Positions 44,390 through 54,898 are shown, counted from the first letter of the stretch. The stretch: DNA of 64,000 nt from Chitinibacter sp. SCUT-21 (GCA_041874755.1 CP102611.1:2728001-2792000), one strand, 5' to 3'. A program made the numbers and translations. Notes: generated by a model not told the origin, from the letters alone.

Positions 44390-45010
44390 ATGGCAGGTAT
44401 CAATTCCAGTAGTGCTTGGCTACACGAGCATGTCAATGATCAGTATGTGCAGATGGCCAAAAAAGAAGGCTATCGGGCTCGTGCGGCGTACAAGCTGCTC
44501 GAAATTGATGAAAAAGATAAATTACTCAAGCCCGGCTTGTGGGTGGCCGACCTAGGCGCTGCGCCAGGTAGCTGGTGCCAAGTGGCGATGAAAAAGGTGG
44601 GCAAGAATGGTCGGGTCTTTGCGCTCGATATTCTGGAAATGGACCCGATTCGCGATGTGGAATTTGTGCAGGGCGATTTTCGCGAAGAAGAAGTGCTGAA
44701 TCGGTTTAATGCCTTGCTCGATGGTCGCCAAGTTGATCTTGTAATTTGCGATATGGCCCCCAATATGAGTGGTAACGCGGTCACTGATCAGGCGCGCAGT
44801 ATGTATTTGTGCGAGTTGGCACTGGAATTTGCGCAAGAACAACTCAAGCCTGGTGGGCATTTTTTAGTGAAAGTGTTTCAAGGAAGTGGTTTTCAAGAGT
44901 ATATGAAGGTGATGCGTGAAACTTTTACCACCGTTGTCTCTCGAAAGCCTAAAGCATCTCGTGATCGCAGCTCGGAAATCTATCTCTTGGGTAAGCAAAA
45001 AAAGGCTTAA
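44390..45010 (+). CDS. rlmE: 23S rRNA (uridine-2'-O-)-methyltransferase
   Basis: A 206-residue heat-shock methylase (RrmJ/FtsJ) acting on U2552 of 23S rRNA in the 50S subunit. [17 protein letters not shown] [14 protein letters not shown], the SAM motif [19 protein letters not shown] and the catalytic Lys region [13 protein letters not shown] are all present. It is followed by ftsH, as in E. coli. Confidence 0.95.
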   Translation: MAGINSSSAWLHEHVNDQYVQMAKKEGYRARAAYKLLEIDEKDKLLKPGLWVADLGAAPGSWCQVAMKKVGKNGRVFALDILEMDPIRDVEFVQGDFREEEVLNRFNALLDGRQVDLVICDMAPNMSGNAVTDQARSMYLCELALEFAQEQLKPGGHFLVKVFQGSGFQEYMKVMRETFTTVVSRKPKASRDRSSEIYLLGKQKKA

Positions 45011-45076
45011 ACAATTGCGCGTTCCGAGTAAAATATATTTGTCATTCCCACGTTCGGGAAATACAGGAGTAAAGCC

Positions 45077-46990
45077 GTGAACAATCTCGGCAAGAATGTC
45101 GCCATTTGGTTAGTTGTTGGCTTGGTGCTGATGACTATTTTTAACCAGTTTTCGAAAAGCCAAGATACGGCGAGCCAAATTCCCTATTCACAATTTATGG
45201 TGGAAGTGGAGCAAGGCCGAATTGCGAGCGCCGAAATTGAAGGTAGCCCGCTGCGTGGTCAGTGGATCCGCGGTAAAAAATCAGATGGCAGTAACTATGC
45301 AACTTTGGCGCCATTTGACTTCCGTATGGTTGATACGCTGATCAAGCACAATGTGAAGTTTGCTGCCAAGCCTGAGGCTGAACCAAGCTTGTTAATGAGC
45401 TTCCTGATGAATTGGGGGCCAATGCTGCTGCTGATCGGCGTGTGGATTTTCTTTATGCGCCAAATGCAAGGTGGCGGTAAAGGCGGCGCGTTTAGCTTTG
45501 GTAAATCCAAAGCCAAAATGCTCGATGAGAGCAATAACGCAGTGACGTTTGCCGATGTAGCAGGTTGCGATGAAGCCAAAGAAGAAGTAGCTGAAATCGT
45601 CGACTACTTGCGCGACCCAAGCAAATACCAAAGCCTTGGCGGCCGTATGCCACGCGGTATTTTGATGGTGGGTTCGCCAGGTACGGGTAAAACGCTGCTG
45701 GCCAAAGCTATCGCTGGTGAAGCGAAGGTACCATTCTTCTCGATTTCAGGTTCTGACTTCGTTGAAATGTTTGTGGGCGTTGGTGCCGCGCGTGTTCGTG
45801 ATATGTTTGAAAATGCGAAGAAAAACGCGCCGTGCATTATCTTTATCGACGAGATCGATGCTGTGGGTCGTCAACGTGGCGCAGGTATGGGGGGCGGTAA
45901 CGACGAGCGCGAGCAGACTTTGAACCAGATGCTGGTTGAGATGGATGGTTTTGAAGGTAATTCCGGCATTATCGTCATTGCCGCTACAAACCGTCCAGAC
46001 GTGCTGGACCCAGCCTTGATGCGTCCAGGTCGTTTCGATCGTCAAGTTGTTGTGTCGTTGCCGGATATTCGTGGTCGTGAGCAAATTCTGGGCGTGCATA
46101 TGCGCAAAGTGCCCATCGCGAACGATGTTGATGCATCAGTTCTAGCGCGTGGTACACCTGGTATGTCCGGTGCTGATTTGGCCAACTTGGTCAATGAAGC
46201 CGCGCTGTTTGCTGCGCGTCGTAACAAACGCTTGGTCGATATGGCCGATTTTGAATCTGCTAAAGACAAGATTTATATGGGGCCAGAGCGCCGTAGTATG
46301 GTGATGACCGAGGAAGAGCGTCGTGCGACGGCTTACCATGAGTCTGGCCATGCTGTGGTTGCTGAAATGCTGGAAGGCACTGACCCTGTGCACAAAGTCA
46401 CCATTATGCCGCGTGGACGTGCTCTTGGTTTGACTTGGCAGTTGCCTGAGCGTGATCGTTTCTCGCATTACAAAGATCAAATGCTCAATGAGTTGGCGAT
46501 CTTGTTCGGTGGTCGTGTCGCGGAAGATTTGTTCATCAATCGTATTTCGACTGGTGCATCGAATGACTTTGAGCGTGCAACTGCAATGGCGCGTGATATG
46601 GTCACTCGCTACGGTATGACCGAGAAAATGGGCCCGATGGTCTACGCCGAAAATGATGGCGAAGTTTTCTTGGGTCGTTCAGTAACGACGCATAAAAACG
46701 TATCCGAATCGACTATGCAGCAAGTTGATTCAGAAATTCGCCGCATTATCGACGAGCAGTATGCGATTGCAGTGAAAATTCTTGACGAAAATCGCGACAA
46801 AGTTGAGGCAATGACGCAAGCGCTAATGGATTGGGAAACCATTGATCGCGAGCAAGTGCTCGATATTATGGCTGGTCGTCCACCGCGCCCGCCAAAAGAA
46901 TTGCCTCCGCTACGCAAGCCCGCTCCGGTTCAAAAAGATGAGCCTACTGGCGGTGCAGAAGCGACTGATGCACCTGCAGCTGAGGCATAA
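45077..46990 (+). CDS. ftsH: ATP-dependent zinc metalloprotease FtsH
   Basis: A 637-residue membrane AAA+ protease that degrades misassembled membrane proteins and regulators such as LpxC. There are two N-terminal membrane segments (about 5-22 and 105-123), Walker A GSPGTGKT near 198, Walker [13 protein letters not shown], the second region of homology and the zinc site HESGH at 421-425. GTG 45077 follows AGGAG. A Pro-rich charged tail ends the protein. Confidence 0.97.
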   Translation: MNNLGKNVAIWLVVGLVLMTIFNQFSKSQDTASQIPYSQFMVEVEQGRIASAEIEGSPLRGQWIRGKKSDGSNYATLAPFDFRMVDTLIKHNVKFAAKPEAEPSLLMSFLMNWGPMLLLIGVWIFFMRQMQGGGKGGAFSFGKSKAKMLDESNNAVTFADVAGCDEAKEEVAEIVDYLRDPSKYQSLGGRMPRGILMVGSPGTGKTLLAKAIAGEAKVPFFSISGSDFVEMFVGVGAARVRDMFENAKKNAPCIIFIDEIDAVGRQRGAGMGGGNDEREQTLNQMLVEMDGFEGNSGIIVIAATNRPDVLDPALMRPGRFDRQVVVSLPDIRGREQILGVHMRKVPIANDVDASVLARGTPGMSGADLANLVNEAALFAARRNKRLVDMADFESAKDKIYMGPERRSMVMTEEERRATAYHESGHAVVAEMLEGTDPVHKVTIMPRGRALGLTWQLPERDRFSHYKDQMLNELAILFGGRVAEDLFINRISTGASNDFERATAMARDMVTRYGMTEKMGPMVYAENDGEVFLGRSVTTHKNVSESTMQQVDSEIRRIIDEQYAIAVKILDENRDKVEAMTQALMDWETIDREQVLDIMAGRPPRPPKELPPLRKPAPVQKDEPTGGAEATDAPAAEA

Positions 46991-47010
46991 CTTCGTGTGT
47001 GTTTAACTAA

Positions 47011-47036
47011 TAAAGGCGGCTTCGGCCGCCTTTATT
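47011..47036 (+). terminator. Intrinsic terminator after ftsH
   Basis: TAAAGGCGGC/GCCGCCTTTA with TTCG tetraloop, then TTG. Confidence 0.8.
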
Positions 47037-47054
47037 GCATTTTGAGAACTTTCA

Positions 47055-47882
47055 ATGCAAACGTATTTTCACTGCGGCCGTTTCAAGTTGGAGTTGGAGC
47101 GCCCACTCGTGATGGGTATTGTGAACGTAACACCGGATTCATTCTCCGATGGTGGACGTTATTTGCAGCTTGAGCAGGCTTTACAAAAGATAGAGCAACT
47201 CATCAGCGATGGTGCGGATATTATCGATATCGGTGGAGAGTCAACTCGGCCAGGTGCGGCGAGTGTATCGGTAGATGTGGAGCTAAGTCGCGTTATGCCG
47301 GTGATTGAGGCTGCACGGGCTTTTAATGTGCCGCTATCAATTGATACGTGTAAAACAGCAGTGATGCAGGCTGCATTGCAGGCTGGCGTGGATATGGTGA
47401 ACGACATTGCTGGTTTAGAGGCGCCTGGCGCCATTGCAGCCTTGGCGCAATCACAAGCTGGAATATGCCTAATGCACAAGCAGGGCAATCCTCAGACCAT
47501 GCAAGCCGCGCCACATTATCAGGATGTTGTTAGCGAAGTATCCAGCTATTTGGTAGATCGAATTTCAGCGGTGATCGGTGCGGGGGTTGCAAAAGAGCGT
47601 ATTCTGGCCGACTTGGGGTTTGGTTTTGGTAAAAATCTTGAACACAATCGCGCGCTTTTTCGCTCAATCAGTATTTTGATTGAAGAGTTGCAAACCCCGA
47701 TGTTGGTCGGCGTATCGCGTAAGCGGATGCTGGGCGAATTAACTGGGCGCGAAGTCGGTGATCGAACTACCGCCAGTGTAACTGCTGCATTATTGGCAGT
47801 TCAAGCTGGCGCTCAGATTGTTAGGGTGCATGATGTAAGGGAAACATTAGATGCACTAAAGGTTTGGCAAGGGTTAAAATAA
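47055..47882 (+). CDS. folP: Dihydropteroate synthase
   Basis: A 275-residue folate enzyme that condenses 6-hydroxymethyl-dihydropterin pyrophosphate (from FolK) with p-aminobenzoate; the target of sulfonamides. Both signatures are present: MGIVNVTPDSFSDGG and DIIDIGGESTRPGA. The ftsH-folP-glmM order matches E. coli. Confidence 0.96.
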   Translation: MQTYFHCGRFKLELERPLVMGIVNVTPDSFSDGGRYLQLEQALQKIEQLISDGADIIDIGGESTRPGAASVSVDVELSRVMPVIEAARAFNVPLSIDTCKTAVMQAALQAGVDMVNDIAGLEAPGAIAALAQSQAGICLMHKQGNPQTMQAAPHYQDVVSEVSSYLVDRISAVIGAGVAKERILADLGFGFGKNLEHNRALFRSISILIEELQTPMLVGVSRKRMLGELTGREVGDRTTASVTAALLAVQAGAQIVRVHDVRETLDALKVWQGLK

Positions 47883-47906
47883 GCAAAGTGATTGAGGGAA
47901 AGGTTT

Positions 47907-49277
47907 ATGGCGCGTAAATATTTTGGTACTGATGGTGTGCGAGGTTTGGTTGGTGAGTTTCCGATTACGCCAGATTTTGCGATGAAATTAGGCTATGCCG
48001 CAGGCCGTGTTTTGGTGGCTGAGGCCGCCAAAAAAGGGCTGCAAGAGCATCCAGGCGTATTAATTGGTAAAGACACCCGTGTGTCTGGTTATATGCTGGA
48101 AGCTGCATTGCAGGCCGGTTTTAACGCTGCAGGTGTTGATTGCCACCTCACTGGCCCGTTACCAACGCCGGGTGTTGCCTATTTAACCCGAGCACTGCGT
48201 TTGTCAGCGGGCGTAGTTATTTCTGCATCGCACAACCCATTTCATGATAACGGGATTAAATTTTTTGGTTCGGGTGGCAAGAAGCTACCTGATGATGTGG
48301 AGTTGGCGATTGAGGCTGCTATTGATGAGGTGCAGCCTTGTGTTGCCTCGAAACAAATTGGCCGTTCTTGGCGCATTAACGACGCTGCGGGCCGCTACAT
48401 TGAATTTTGCAAATCAACGTTCCCAAATGATCTTGATTTACGCGGATTGAAACTCGTCATTGATTGTGCGCATGGCGCTACATATCATATTGCACCGCAC
48501 GTGTTTCATGAATTGGGTGCAGAGGTTGTTAGCATTGGTGCTCAGCCTGATGGCTTTAATATCAACGAAGAAGTCGGTGCAACACATCCCGAAACTTTGC
48601 GCTTAAAAGTGCTGTCGGAAGGCGCGCATTTTGGCATTGCATTAGATGGTGATGGCGACCGGTTGATTATGGTTGATCGCGACGGCACGATAGTTGATGG
48701 TGACCAGTTGCTCTACGTGTTGGCGGTATATCGCCAGCAAAAAGGAACCTTGGGTGAGGGCGTTGTTGGAACTTTAATGACTAACCTCGGTGTTGAAAAC
48801 GCTTTGAAAGCGCGCGGTATTGGTTTTGTGCGTGCCAAAGTCGGTGATCGCTACGTGCTGGAGCAGCTACAGGCGAAATCATGGCTAGTTGGTGGTGAAG
48901 GCTCGGGGCACTTGTTGTGCCTTGATAAGCACACCACGGGTGATGGCATCGTTTCTGCTTTGCAAGTGATGCAGGCGCTGAAAGAAAGTGGCCAAACTTT
49001 GGCTGGTTTCTGCAAAGATCTGCAGCTCTCCAAACAAGTCTTAAAAAATGTGCGGATTGCCAAAGGCTTTGACTGCAATGGTTCGCAAGCCATTCAAGCT
49101 AAAGTTGCCGAAGCAGAGTCGGCAATGGGGACGGATGGCCGCGTGCTCTTGCGTCCATCAGGTACTGAGCCAGTCGTACGTGTCATGGTTGAGCACGTAA
49201 ATCCAGTGCAGGCGCGTGAATGGGCCGATCAAATTGCCGTGGTCGTCACTGCAGAGGCTGCACTGCATGATGCTTAA
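47907..49277 (+). CDS. glmM: Phosphoglucosamine mutase
   Basis: A 456-residue enzyme converting glucosamine-6-phosphate to glucosamine-1-phosphate for peptidoglycan and LPS. The phosphoserine S108 is in [10 protein letters not shown], the metal loop is DGDGDR, and [14 protein letters not shown] is the phosphate-binding end. ATG 47907 follows GAGGGAAAGG. Directly follows folP. Confidence 0.96.
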   Translation: MARKYFGTDGVRGLVGEFPITPDFAMKLGYAAGRVLVAEAAKKGLQEHPGVLIGKDTRVSGYMLEAALQAGFNAAGVDCHLTGPLPTPGVAYLTRALRLSAGVVISASHNPFHDNGIKFFGSGGKKLPDDVELAIEAAIDEVQPCVASKQIGRSWRINDAAGRYIEFCKSTFPNDLDLRGLKLVIDCAHGATYHIAPHVFHELGAEVVSIGAQPDGFNINEEVGATHPETLRLKVLSEGAHFGIALDGDGDRLIMVDRDGTIVDGDQLLYVLAVYRQQKGTLGEGVVGTLMTNLGVENALKARGIGFVRAKVGDRYVLEQLQAKSWLVGGEGSGHLLCLDKHTTGDGIVSALQVMQALKESGQTLAGFCKDLQLSKQVLKNVRIAKGFDCNGSQAIQAKVAEAESAMGTDGRVLLRPSGTEPVVRVMVEHVNPVQAREWADQIAVVVTAEAALHDA

Positions 49278-49278
49278 T

Positions 49279-49327
49279 GGGTATATTCATCAGGCCGTTG
49301 TCTATAATGGTTTGGGTGAGTATACCT
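49279..49327. repeat. 49-bp GGGTAT/ATAC palindromic element, copy 11
   Basis: Starts GGGTATATTC two bases after the glmM stop and ends TATACCT. Outer arms GGTATA/TATACC pair, with TCA/TGA further in. It directly precedes a strong terminator, unlike copy 9. Confidence 0.75.
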
Positions 49328-49328
49328 A

Positions 49329-49367
49329 GCAACAAAAAGGGACTGCATTGCAGTCCCTTTTTGTTGC
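49329..49367. terminator. Bidirectional terminator between glmM and pstB
   Basis: A perfect 19-bp inverted repeat (GCAACAAAAAGGGACTGCA and complement) around one base. Confidence 0.88.
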
Positions 49368-49383
49368 GGTTTGATTTGGAGAG

Positions 49384-50151
49384 TTAGCCAAATTTACCAG
49401 TAATGTAGTCTTCGGTGGCTTTGAGACTTGGTGCAGTAAAGATCGTGTCGGTTTCGCCCATTTCGATCATTTCGCCCAAATACATATAAGCGGTGTAATC
49501 GGAAATACGCGCCGCTTGCTGCATATTGTGCGTCACGATGGCGATGGTGTAGTCCTTTTTCAATTCGTGGACCAATTCCTCAACGTGTGCGGTTGAGATT
49601 GGGTCCAATGCCGAAGTAGGCTCGTCCAGTAACAGCACTTCAGGTTTGACTGCAACTGCGCGCGCAATGCACAAACGCTGTTGCTGACCACCAGATAGGC
49701 CAAGGCCTGATTGTTTCAACTTGTCTTTCACTTCATTCCACAGCGCGGCTTTGGTCAGAGCCCACTCAATGCGGTCGTCCATTTCGGACTTGCTCAGGTT
49801 TTCATACAGCTTCACGCCAAACGCTACATTGTCATAAATCGACATTGGGAATGGCGTTGGCTTTTGAAACACCATGCCGACTTTGGCGCGTAGCATGTTC
49901 AAATCAATGCCGGGGCGCAGAATGTTTTCGCCATTGAGCAAAATCTCACCCTCAGCGCGTAGCTTAGGGTAGAGGTCGTACATACGGTTAAACGTGCGCA
50001 ATAGGGTTGATTTACCGCAGCCTGAAGGGCCGATAAACGCAGTAACCTTGCCTTCGCGAATGTCGAGCGTAATGTTTTTTAGCGCATGAAAATTACCGTA
50101 GTAAAAATTGAGGTTTTTTACGGCTAAAGTAGCTTTGTGTTCGATCGTCAT
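49384..50151 (-). CDS. pstB: Phosphate ABC transporter ATP-binding protein
   Basis: A 255-residue ATPase: Walker [10 protein letters not shown], signature [14 protein letters not shown], Walker [13 protein letters not shown]. The NRMYDLYP segment and [19 protein letters not shown] are specific to PstB. ATG 50151 is preferred to the TTG two codons upstream. Last gene of the pst operon. Confidence 0.96.
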   Translation of the reverse strand: MTIEHKATLAVKNLNFYYGNFHALKNITLDIREGKVTAFIGPSGCGKSTLLRTFNRMYDLYPKLRAEGEILLNGENILRPGIDLNMLRAKVGMVFQKPTPFPMSIYDNVAFGVKLYENLSKSEMDDRIEWALTKAALWNEVKDKLKQSGLGLSGGQQQRLCIARAVAVKPEVLLLDEPTSALDPISTAHVEELVHELKKDYTIAIVTHNMQQAARISDYTAYMYLGEMIEMGETDTIFTAPSLKATEDYITGKFG

Positions 50152-50166
50152 TATCAATATCCAATA

Positions 50167-51006
50167 TCAATGTTGTTTCGGCTGGCGCAGCATGACGCGA
50201 GCAATAATATTCAAGGCCAGAACAAAGAGGCCGATCAGCAGTGCACCTGCCCAAGCGAGGGTGTGCCAATCTTCATACGGGCTCATCGCAAACTGGAAAA
50301 TCACCACCGGCAAGTTGGCCATTGGTTGATTCATATCTGAGAAGAATTGATTGTTCAAGGCGGTAAATAGCAGTGGTGCGGTTTCGCCTAAAATACGTGC
50401 AATCGCCAGCAAGATACCAGTTGCCACACCAGTTTTTGCTGCACGCAAGGTAACAAACATCACCATTTTCCACTGCGGTGCTCCTAGGGCATACGCAGCT
50501 TCACGCATCGCAGTTGGTACTAAACGCAGCATGTTTTCGGTGGTGCGCAATACAACTGGAATCACCAAAATTGACAAGGCTAAAGAGCCTGCCCAACCAG
50601 AAAAATGCTCCACTTGCGCTACGTACACTTCAAATACAAACAGACCAATCACAATTGAAGGTGCTGAAAGCAAAATGTCGTTAATGAAGCGTGTCGCTGG
50701 GCCAAGCCAACCCCGGCTACCAAATTCAGCTAAATACGTGCCAGCTAAAATACCAATTGGCGTGCCGATCAGTACCGCGACAAAGGTCATTTGCAAACTA
50801 CCCAAAATCGCATTAGCCAAGCCGCCTTGACTGCCTGGTGCTGGTGTCGCTTGGGTAAATGTTGCCATGTTAATGCCGGGTAAACCGTTAACAAAAAGGG
50901 TTTGTAAAATCCAGCCTAACCAAAACAGGCCAAAGGCCATGGCTGCGTAGGATAAAACTTGGCTGATTTGGTTTGCCAATAAACGGCGTCGATACAAATT
51001 AGTCAT
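50167..51006 (-). CDS. pstA: Phosphate ABC transporter permease PstA
   Basis: 279 residues with six membrane segments and the permease loop [23 protein letters not shown] (EAA-type, contacts PstB). The [21 protein letters not shown] segment is typical. ATG 51006 (a GTG lies one codon earlier). Between pstC and pstB with short gaps. Confidence 0.94.
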   Translation of the reverse strand: MTNLYRRRLLANQISQVLSYAAMAFGLFWLGWILQTLFVNGLPGINMATFTQATPAPGSQGGLANAILGSLQMTFVAVLIGTPIGILAGTYLAEFGSRGWLGPATRFINDILLSAPSIVIGLFVFEVYVAQVEHFSGWAGSLALSILVIPVVLRTTENMLRLVPTAMREAAYALGAPQWKMVMFVTLRAAKTGVATGILLAIARILGETAPLLFTALNNQFFSDMNQPMANLPVVIFQFAMSPYEDWHTLAWAGALLIGLFVLALNIIARVMLRQPKQH

Positions 51007-51018
51007 CACAGTGCTCGC

Positions 51019-51975
51019 TTAAGAATGGGTGCCTTCGCCAGATTCCAGGCGCATTAACAGTAGCTTGGACAGAACCAGAACGATAAAGGTGATAAAGAAC
51101 AGTAGCAGGCCAAGCTCGATCAGTGACGAGGTGTACAGTTCGCCATGCGCTTCGGTAAATTCATTCGCTAGCGTTGCAGAAATGGTTGTCGCTGGATCGA
51201 ACAATGAGTTTGATAGCTGCTGTGAGTTACCAATTACGAAGGTAATGGCCATTGTTTCACCTAGCGCACGGCCTAGGCCCAGCATAATGCCGCCGATAAT
51301 GCCGTTTTTGGTGTAGGGGACAACGACTTTCCAGATCACTTCCCAGCGGGTTGCGCCAAGGCCATAAGCCGATTCTTTCAGCATTGCTGGGACGATTTCA
51401 AAGACGTCACGCATCACAGATGCAACGAAGGGAATTACCATAATTGCCAAAATCAAGCCCGCGGTGAACATGCCGATACCCATCGGTGCACCCATAAAGA
51501 GCTCACCGAGTAATGGTACGTCGGCTGTGACATCCATAATCCAAGGTTGAATATTGTCGGCAAAAAATGGCGCGAAAATAAATAGACCCCACATCCCGTA
51601 CACAATCGACGGAATGCCGGCTAATAATTCAATCGCGATGCCGAGTGGGCGGCGCAGCCACATCGGTGAAAGCTCGGTAAGGAAAATCGCGATGCCGAAG
51701 CTAATCGGAACAGCCACGACGAGCGCAATCGAAGCGGATAATAAAGTGCCGCGAATCGAGGGCCACGCACCGAATTGATCGGTAACCGGATTCCATTCAG
51801 TCGACGTAATAAAACCTAAACCAAAAGCTTTAATACTAGGTAGCGCGCCATACAGCAATGAAACAATAATCGCCGTGAGCGTAAATAAAACAAGCGCTGC
51901 AAAAAATCGCGTGCTGTTGACAAACAGCGCGTCTTGAAAGCGCTGAATTTTCATACGCGCATTTTGAGAAGACAT
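51019..51975 (-). CDS. pstC: Phosphate ABC transporter permease PstC
   Basis: 318 residues with six membrane segments and the EAA-type loop ESAYGLGATRWEVIWKVVVP. GIPSIVYGMWGLF and TEWNPVTDQFGAWP are PstC features. GGAGAG before ATG 51975 sets the start; the frame upstream runs into the intercistronic hairpin. Confidence 0.94.
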   Translation of the reverse strand: MSSQNARMKIQRFQDALFVNSTRFFAALVLFTLTAIIVSLLYGALPSIKAFGLGFITSTEWNPVTDQFGAWPSIRGTLLSASIALVVAVPISFGIAIFLTELSPMWLRRPLGIAIELLAGIPSIVYGMWGLFIFAPFFADNIQPWIMDVTADVPLLGELFMGAPMGIGMFTAGLILAIMVIPFVASVMRDVFEIVPAMLKESAYGLGATRWEVIWKVVVPYTKNGIIGGIMLGLGRALGETMAITFVIGNSQQLSNSLFDPATTISATLANEFTEAHGELYTSSLIELGLLLFFITFIVLVLSKLLLMRLESGEGTHS

Positions 51976-52002
51976 CGAACTCTCCAAACCTTCAACACAA
52001 AC

Positions 52003-52039
52003 AAACACCCAACCACTCAAATGGAGCGATTGGGTGTTT
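52003..52039 (-). terminator. Intercistronic hairpin between pstS and pstC
   Basis: AAACACCCAA pairs with TTGGGTGTTT over a 17-base loop; reading the minus strand it is followed by GTTTGTGTTG. A leaky terminator or RNA-stabilising stem here would give more PstS than permease. Confidence 0.5.
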
Positions 52040-52072
52040 CATTCACAGACAAGTCTGCAAATTGTAAGCTAA

Positions 52073-53113
52073 TTATTTCCAAATTGGCTTGCTGCCATCA
52101 CTAATTTGAGTCTTCCAGTTGGCTTTGATCATATTCACTACGCTGTCTGGCATAGGGATGTAGTCCAGTTCCAGTGCGGTTTTGTCTGCATCAGCACCGT
52201 AGGCCCAATCAAAGAATTTCAACACTTCAGCGGCTTGGGCAGGTTTATCTTGTTTTTTGTGCATCAAGATAAATGTTGGGTTGGCAATTGGCCATGAACC
52301 TTTGCCTGCCGCATTCGTGGTAATGAGGTACATGCCTGGTGCTGATTTCCAATCGGCACCCGCTTGAGAAGCAATAAATGATGCTTCAGTTGGCTGAACA
52401 AACGCACCTTCTTTATTTTGCAATTGGGTATGAGTCAGTTTGTTTTGCTTGGCATAAGCAAACTCAACATAACCGATTGAGCCTTTGATGCGCTGTACGT
52501 AGTTAGCAACGCCTTCATTGCCTTTGCCGCCTACACCCGTTGGCCATTGAACAGATGTGTTCGCGCCCACTTTTGCTTTCCATTCAGGAGAGACTTTCGA
52601 TAAGTAGTCGGCGAAAACGAAAGTGGTGCCTGAGCCGTCAGAGCGACGTACTACTGTAATTGCTTGGTCTGGTAATTTAACACCCGCGTTGGCTGCAGCC
52701 AAAGCTGGGTCGTTCCAGCGTTTGATTTTGCCTAAGTAAATGTCAGCTAAAGTTTGCGGGGTTAATTTCAATTGGCCAGCTGCGACACCGGGAATATTAA
52801 CAACTGGCACAACGCCGCCAACGACGGTTGGAAATTGTACTAAGCCAGCTTTGTCCAATTCTTCTACTTTCAACGGCATATCGGACGCGCCAAAATCAAC
52901 AGTTTTGGCTTGAATTTGTTTGATACCACCGCCAGAACCGATGGATTGGTAGTTCAAGCCGTTACCAGTTTTGGCTTTATATTGCTCAGCCCATTTTGCG
53001 TACAGTGGATACGGGAAGGTTGCACCCGCGCCGGTAATGTCAGCGGCCATTGCGTTTGTAAAGAGACCAGCAACTAAGCCAGCGCTAACCATCAATTTAC
53101 GAGCTAAAGTCAT
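52073..53113 (-). CDS. pstS: Phosphate-binding periplasmic protein PstS
   Basis: A 346-residue protein with signal peptide (about 1-23, ending NAMA), the mature start ADITGAGATFPYPLYAKW and ligand loops SIGSGGGIKQIQ and RRSDGSGTTFVF that coordinate phosphate. First gene of the pstSCAB operon. No convincing PhoB box was found upstream, although control by PhoB would be expected. Confidence 0.96.
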   Translation of the reverse strand: MTLARKLMVSAGLVAGLFTNAMAADITGAGATFPYPLYAKWAEQYKAKTGNGLNYQSIGSGGGIKQIQAKTVDFGASDMPLKVEELDKAGLVQFPTVVGGVVPVVNIPGVAAGQLKLTPQTLADIYLGKIKRWNDPALAAANAGVKLPDQAITVVRRSDGSGTTFVFADYLSKVSPEWKAKVGANTSVQWPTGVGGKGNEGVANYVQRIKGSIGYVEFAYAKQNKLTHTQLQNKEGAFVQPTEASFIASQAGADWKSAPGMYLITTNAAGKGSWPIANPTFILMHKKQDKPAQAAEVLKFFDWAYGADADKTALELDYIPMPDSVVNMIKANWKTQISDGSKPIWK

Positions 53114-53291
53114 GCTAAAAATTCTCCAGTGCGGATGTGTGTGTTGATTCGATAGCTCGCATCTTAGTGGAGTAATGTTTCTGAATTATTACAAATCTAC
53201 TGTGTGAATCGGCTGAGCGGAAAAACAAGGTTTGACGGTCACTCCGTGGGGTTGTTACCATCGCGCTCTATGTTTGCCAAAGAGGTGTTGC

Positions 53292-54002
53292 ATGGCGAAG
53301 CAAATGGTGATTGGCAATTGGAAATTGCACGGCAGTATCGGGCAGATTAAGTCTGTATTGGGTGAGGTCGCGCAAGCCAAGCTGGCTGCCAATGTTGGGG
53401 TTTGTGTTCCAGCCCCTTATATTATGTTGGCGAAACAGATTTTGCAGCATACCCATGTGCAGTGTGGGGCTCAAGACGTTAGTCAGTACCATATTGGGCC
53501 GTATACTGGTGAGGTTTCGTCCGGTATGTTGGCAGACGTGGGTTGTGAAATGGTGATTATCGGCCATTCAGAACGCCGCCGATTGTTTGGTGAGACAACG
53601 GAACAGGCTGGCGTGAAGTTGCGTTCGGCATTGGATGCTGGTCTGTTTGGCGTGTATTGCGTGGGTGAGTCGGCTGAAGAGCGTCGCCAAGGGCGGGCGG
53701 AAGAAGTGGTTGCTGCACAATTGGAAGTATTGCGCGGCTTGCCGATGGGCTTGTTTGCTGTGGCGTATGAGCCGTCGTGGGCAGTGGGAAGTGGTGTTGT
53801 TGCTTCGGGTGCGCAAATTTCACCGATGCATGCACTAATCAAAGATCGCTTAGATAGTCGTGTCAAAGTGCTTTATGGTGGCAGCGTGAAATCAGGTAAT
53901 GCTGCTGAAATTTTGGCGGTAGATCATGTAGATGGCGTCTTAGTGGGTGGTGCGGCGTTATCGGCATTTGAGTTTCTTGGGATTTGCCAAGCAGCGCGCT
54001 GA
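53292..54002 (+). CDS. tpiA: Triose-phosphate isomerase
   Basis: A 236-residue glycolytic enzyme interconverting dihydroxyacetone phosphate and glyceraldehyde-3-phosphate. Active-site residues are K11 and H13 (GNWKLHGS; most enzymes read NWKMNG), H92 (IIGHSERR) and E160 (VAYEPSWAVGSG). It is about 15-20 residues shorter than E. coli TpiA. ATG 53292 follows AGAGG; the longer frame upstream has no family resemblance. Confidence 0.94.
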   Translation: MAKQMVIGNWKLHGSIGQIKSVLGEVAQAKLAANVGVCVPAPYIMLAKQILQHTHVQCGAQDVSQYHIGPYTGEVSSGMLADVGCEMVIIGHSERRRLFGETTEQAGVKLRSALDAGLFGVYCVGESAEERRQGRAEEVVAAQLEVLRGLPMGLFAVAYEPSWAVGSGVVASGAQISPMHALIKDRLDSRVKVLYGGSVKSGNAAEILAVDHVDGVLVGGAALSAFEFLGICQAAR

Positions 54003-54038
54003 TTGGTACAATTCACGCCGCCATAGGAATGGGAAAAA

Positions 54039-54371
54039 ATGGACTTTATTACTAGTTTAGTGTTGATCGTTAACGTGATTTCTGCTTTGGCAGTAATCGT
54101 CTTGGTGTTGATGCAGCACGGTAAGGGCGCCGATATGGGCGCTGCGTTTGGTAGCGGCTCTGCTGGTAGCGTGTTTGGCGCTTCGGGTTCTGCTAACTTT
54201 TTAAGCCGCTCTACAGCTGTTGCTGCGGCGGTGTTCTTTGTAACTTGTATGGCTTTGGTGTTGTTGACTGCGCCAAAAACCAACAAAAATGACTTAGGTG
54301 TCATGTCAGGTGTAGCAGCTTCCGCACCTGCAGCAGCATCTCAGCCTGCTGGACAAAAGATTCCTGACTAA
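54039..54371 (+). CDS. secG: Protein translocase subunit SecG
   Basis: A 110-residue membrane protein of the SecYEG channel with two membrane segments and the conserved LMQHGKGADMGAAFGSGSAG loop. The tail is Ala/Pro-rich. It follows tpiA, as usual. Confidence 0.94.
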   Translation: MDFITSLVLIVNVISALAVIVLVLMQHGKGADMGAAFGSGSAGSVFGASGSANFLSRSTAVAAAVFFVTCMALVLLTAPKTNKNDLGVMSGVAASAPAAASQPAGQKIPD

Positions 54372-54424
54372 ACCGCAGTTGGTGGTTTGAGTCCGGGCGA
54401 CTTACCAAGTCGTCTATCAATATC

Positions 54425-54460
54425 TAGCTGAGCTGCGTTACGTAGCTCAGCTATTTATAT
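54425..54460 (+). terminator. Intrinsic terminator after secG
   Basis: TAGCTGAGCT/AGCTCAGCTA with a 9-base loop, followed by TTTATAT. A second inverted repeat AGCAGT/ACTGCT (54467-54485) follows, preceded by seven A's. Confidence 0.65.
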
Positions 54461-54524
54461 AAAAAAAGCAGTATAAATAACTGCTATTCTGTCTTTTTGT
54501 ATTACTTCTGAACTGGGGATTTTC

Positions 54525-54893
54525 ATGCTGCAAGACTATTTCCCCATCCTGCTTTTTCTAGTTGTCGGTTTAGTGGTCGGTGTATTGCCGCTGCTGCTCG
54601 GTGCTGGGATCGGTAAGGTCTTGGGAACGGTTCGGCCAGATTCGGCAAAATTATCACCTTATGAGTGCGGTTTTGAAGCATTCGAAGATGCGCGCATGCA
54701 GTTTGATGTGCGTTACTACTTGGTGGCGATTCTGTTTATTCTGTTCGATTTGGAAGTCGCGTTTTTGGTTCCTTGGGCTGTTGTGCTCAAAGAATTGGGT
54801 CTGTTCGGCTTTGTATCGATGATGATATTCCTGGCCATTCTGGTGGTCGGCTTCGTCTACGAATGGATGAAGGGTGCGCTGGAGTGGGAGTGA
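54525..54893 (+). CDS. nuoA: NADH-quinone oxidoreductase subunit A
   Basis: A 122-residue membrane subunit with three helices. The matrix-type loop [24 protein letters not shown] is diagnostic of NuoA. First gene of the complex I operon, preceded by GGGG-ATTTTC and the secG-nuoA spacer. Confidence 0.96.
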   Translation: MLQDYFPILLFLVVGLVVGVLPLLLGAGIGKVLGTVRPDSAKLSPYECGFEAFEDARMQFDVRYYLVAILFILFDLEVAFLVPWAVVLKELGLFGFVSMMIFLAILVVGFVYEWMKGALEWE

Positions 54894-54898
54894 GATAA

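Noticed and set aside
53114..53230. PhoB box before pstS
   Set aside because: One half-site-like TTGTAAT is present on the minus strand, but the second repeat at the required spacing is too poor to call.
54386..54413. Possible tRNA 3' remnant (GGTTTGAGTCCGGG ... ACCA) after secG
   Set aside because: The T-arm stem does not pair, no anticodon or acceptor partner exists upstream, and the same bases form a simple CGACTT/AAGTCG hairpin.
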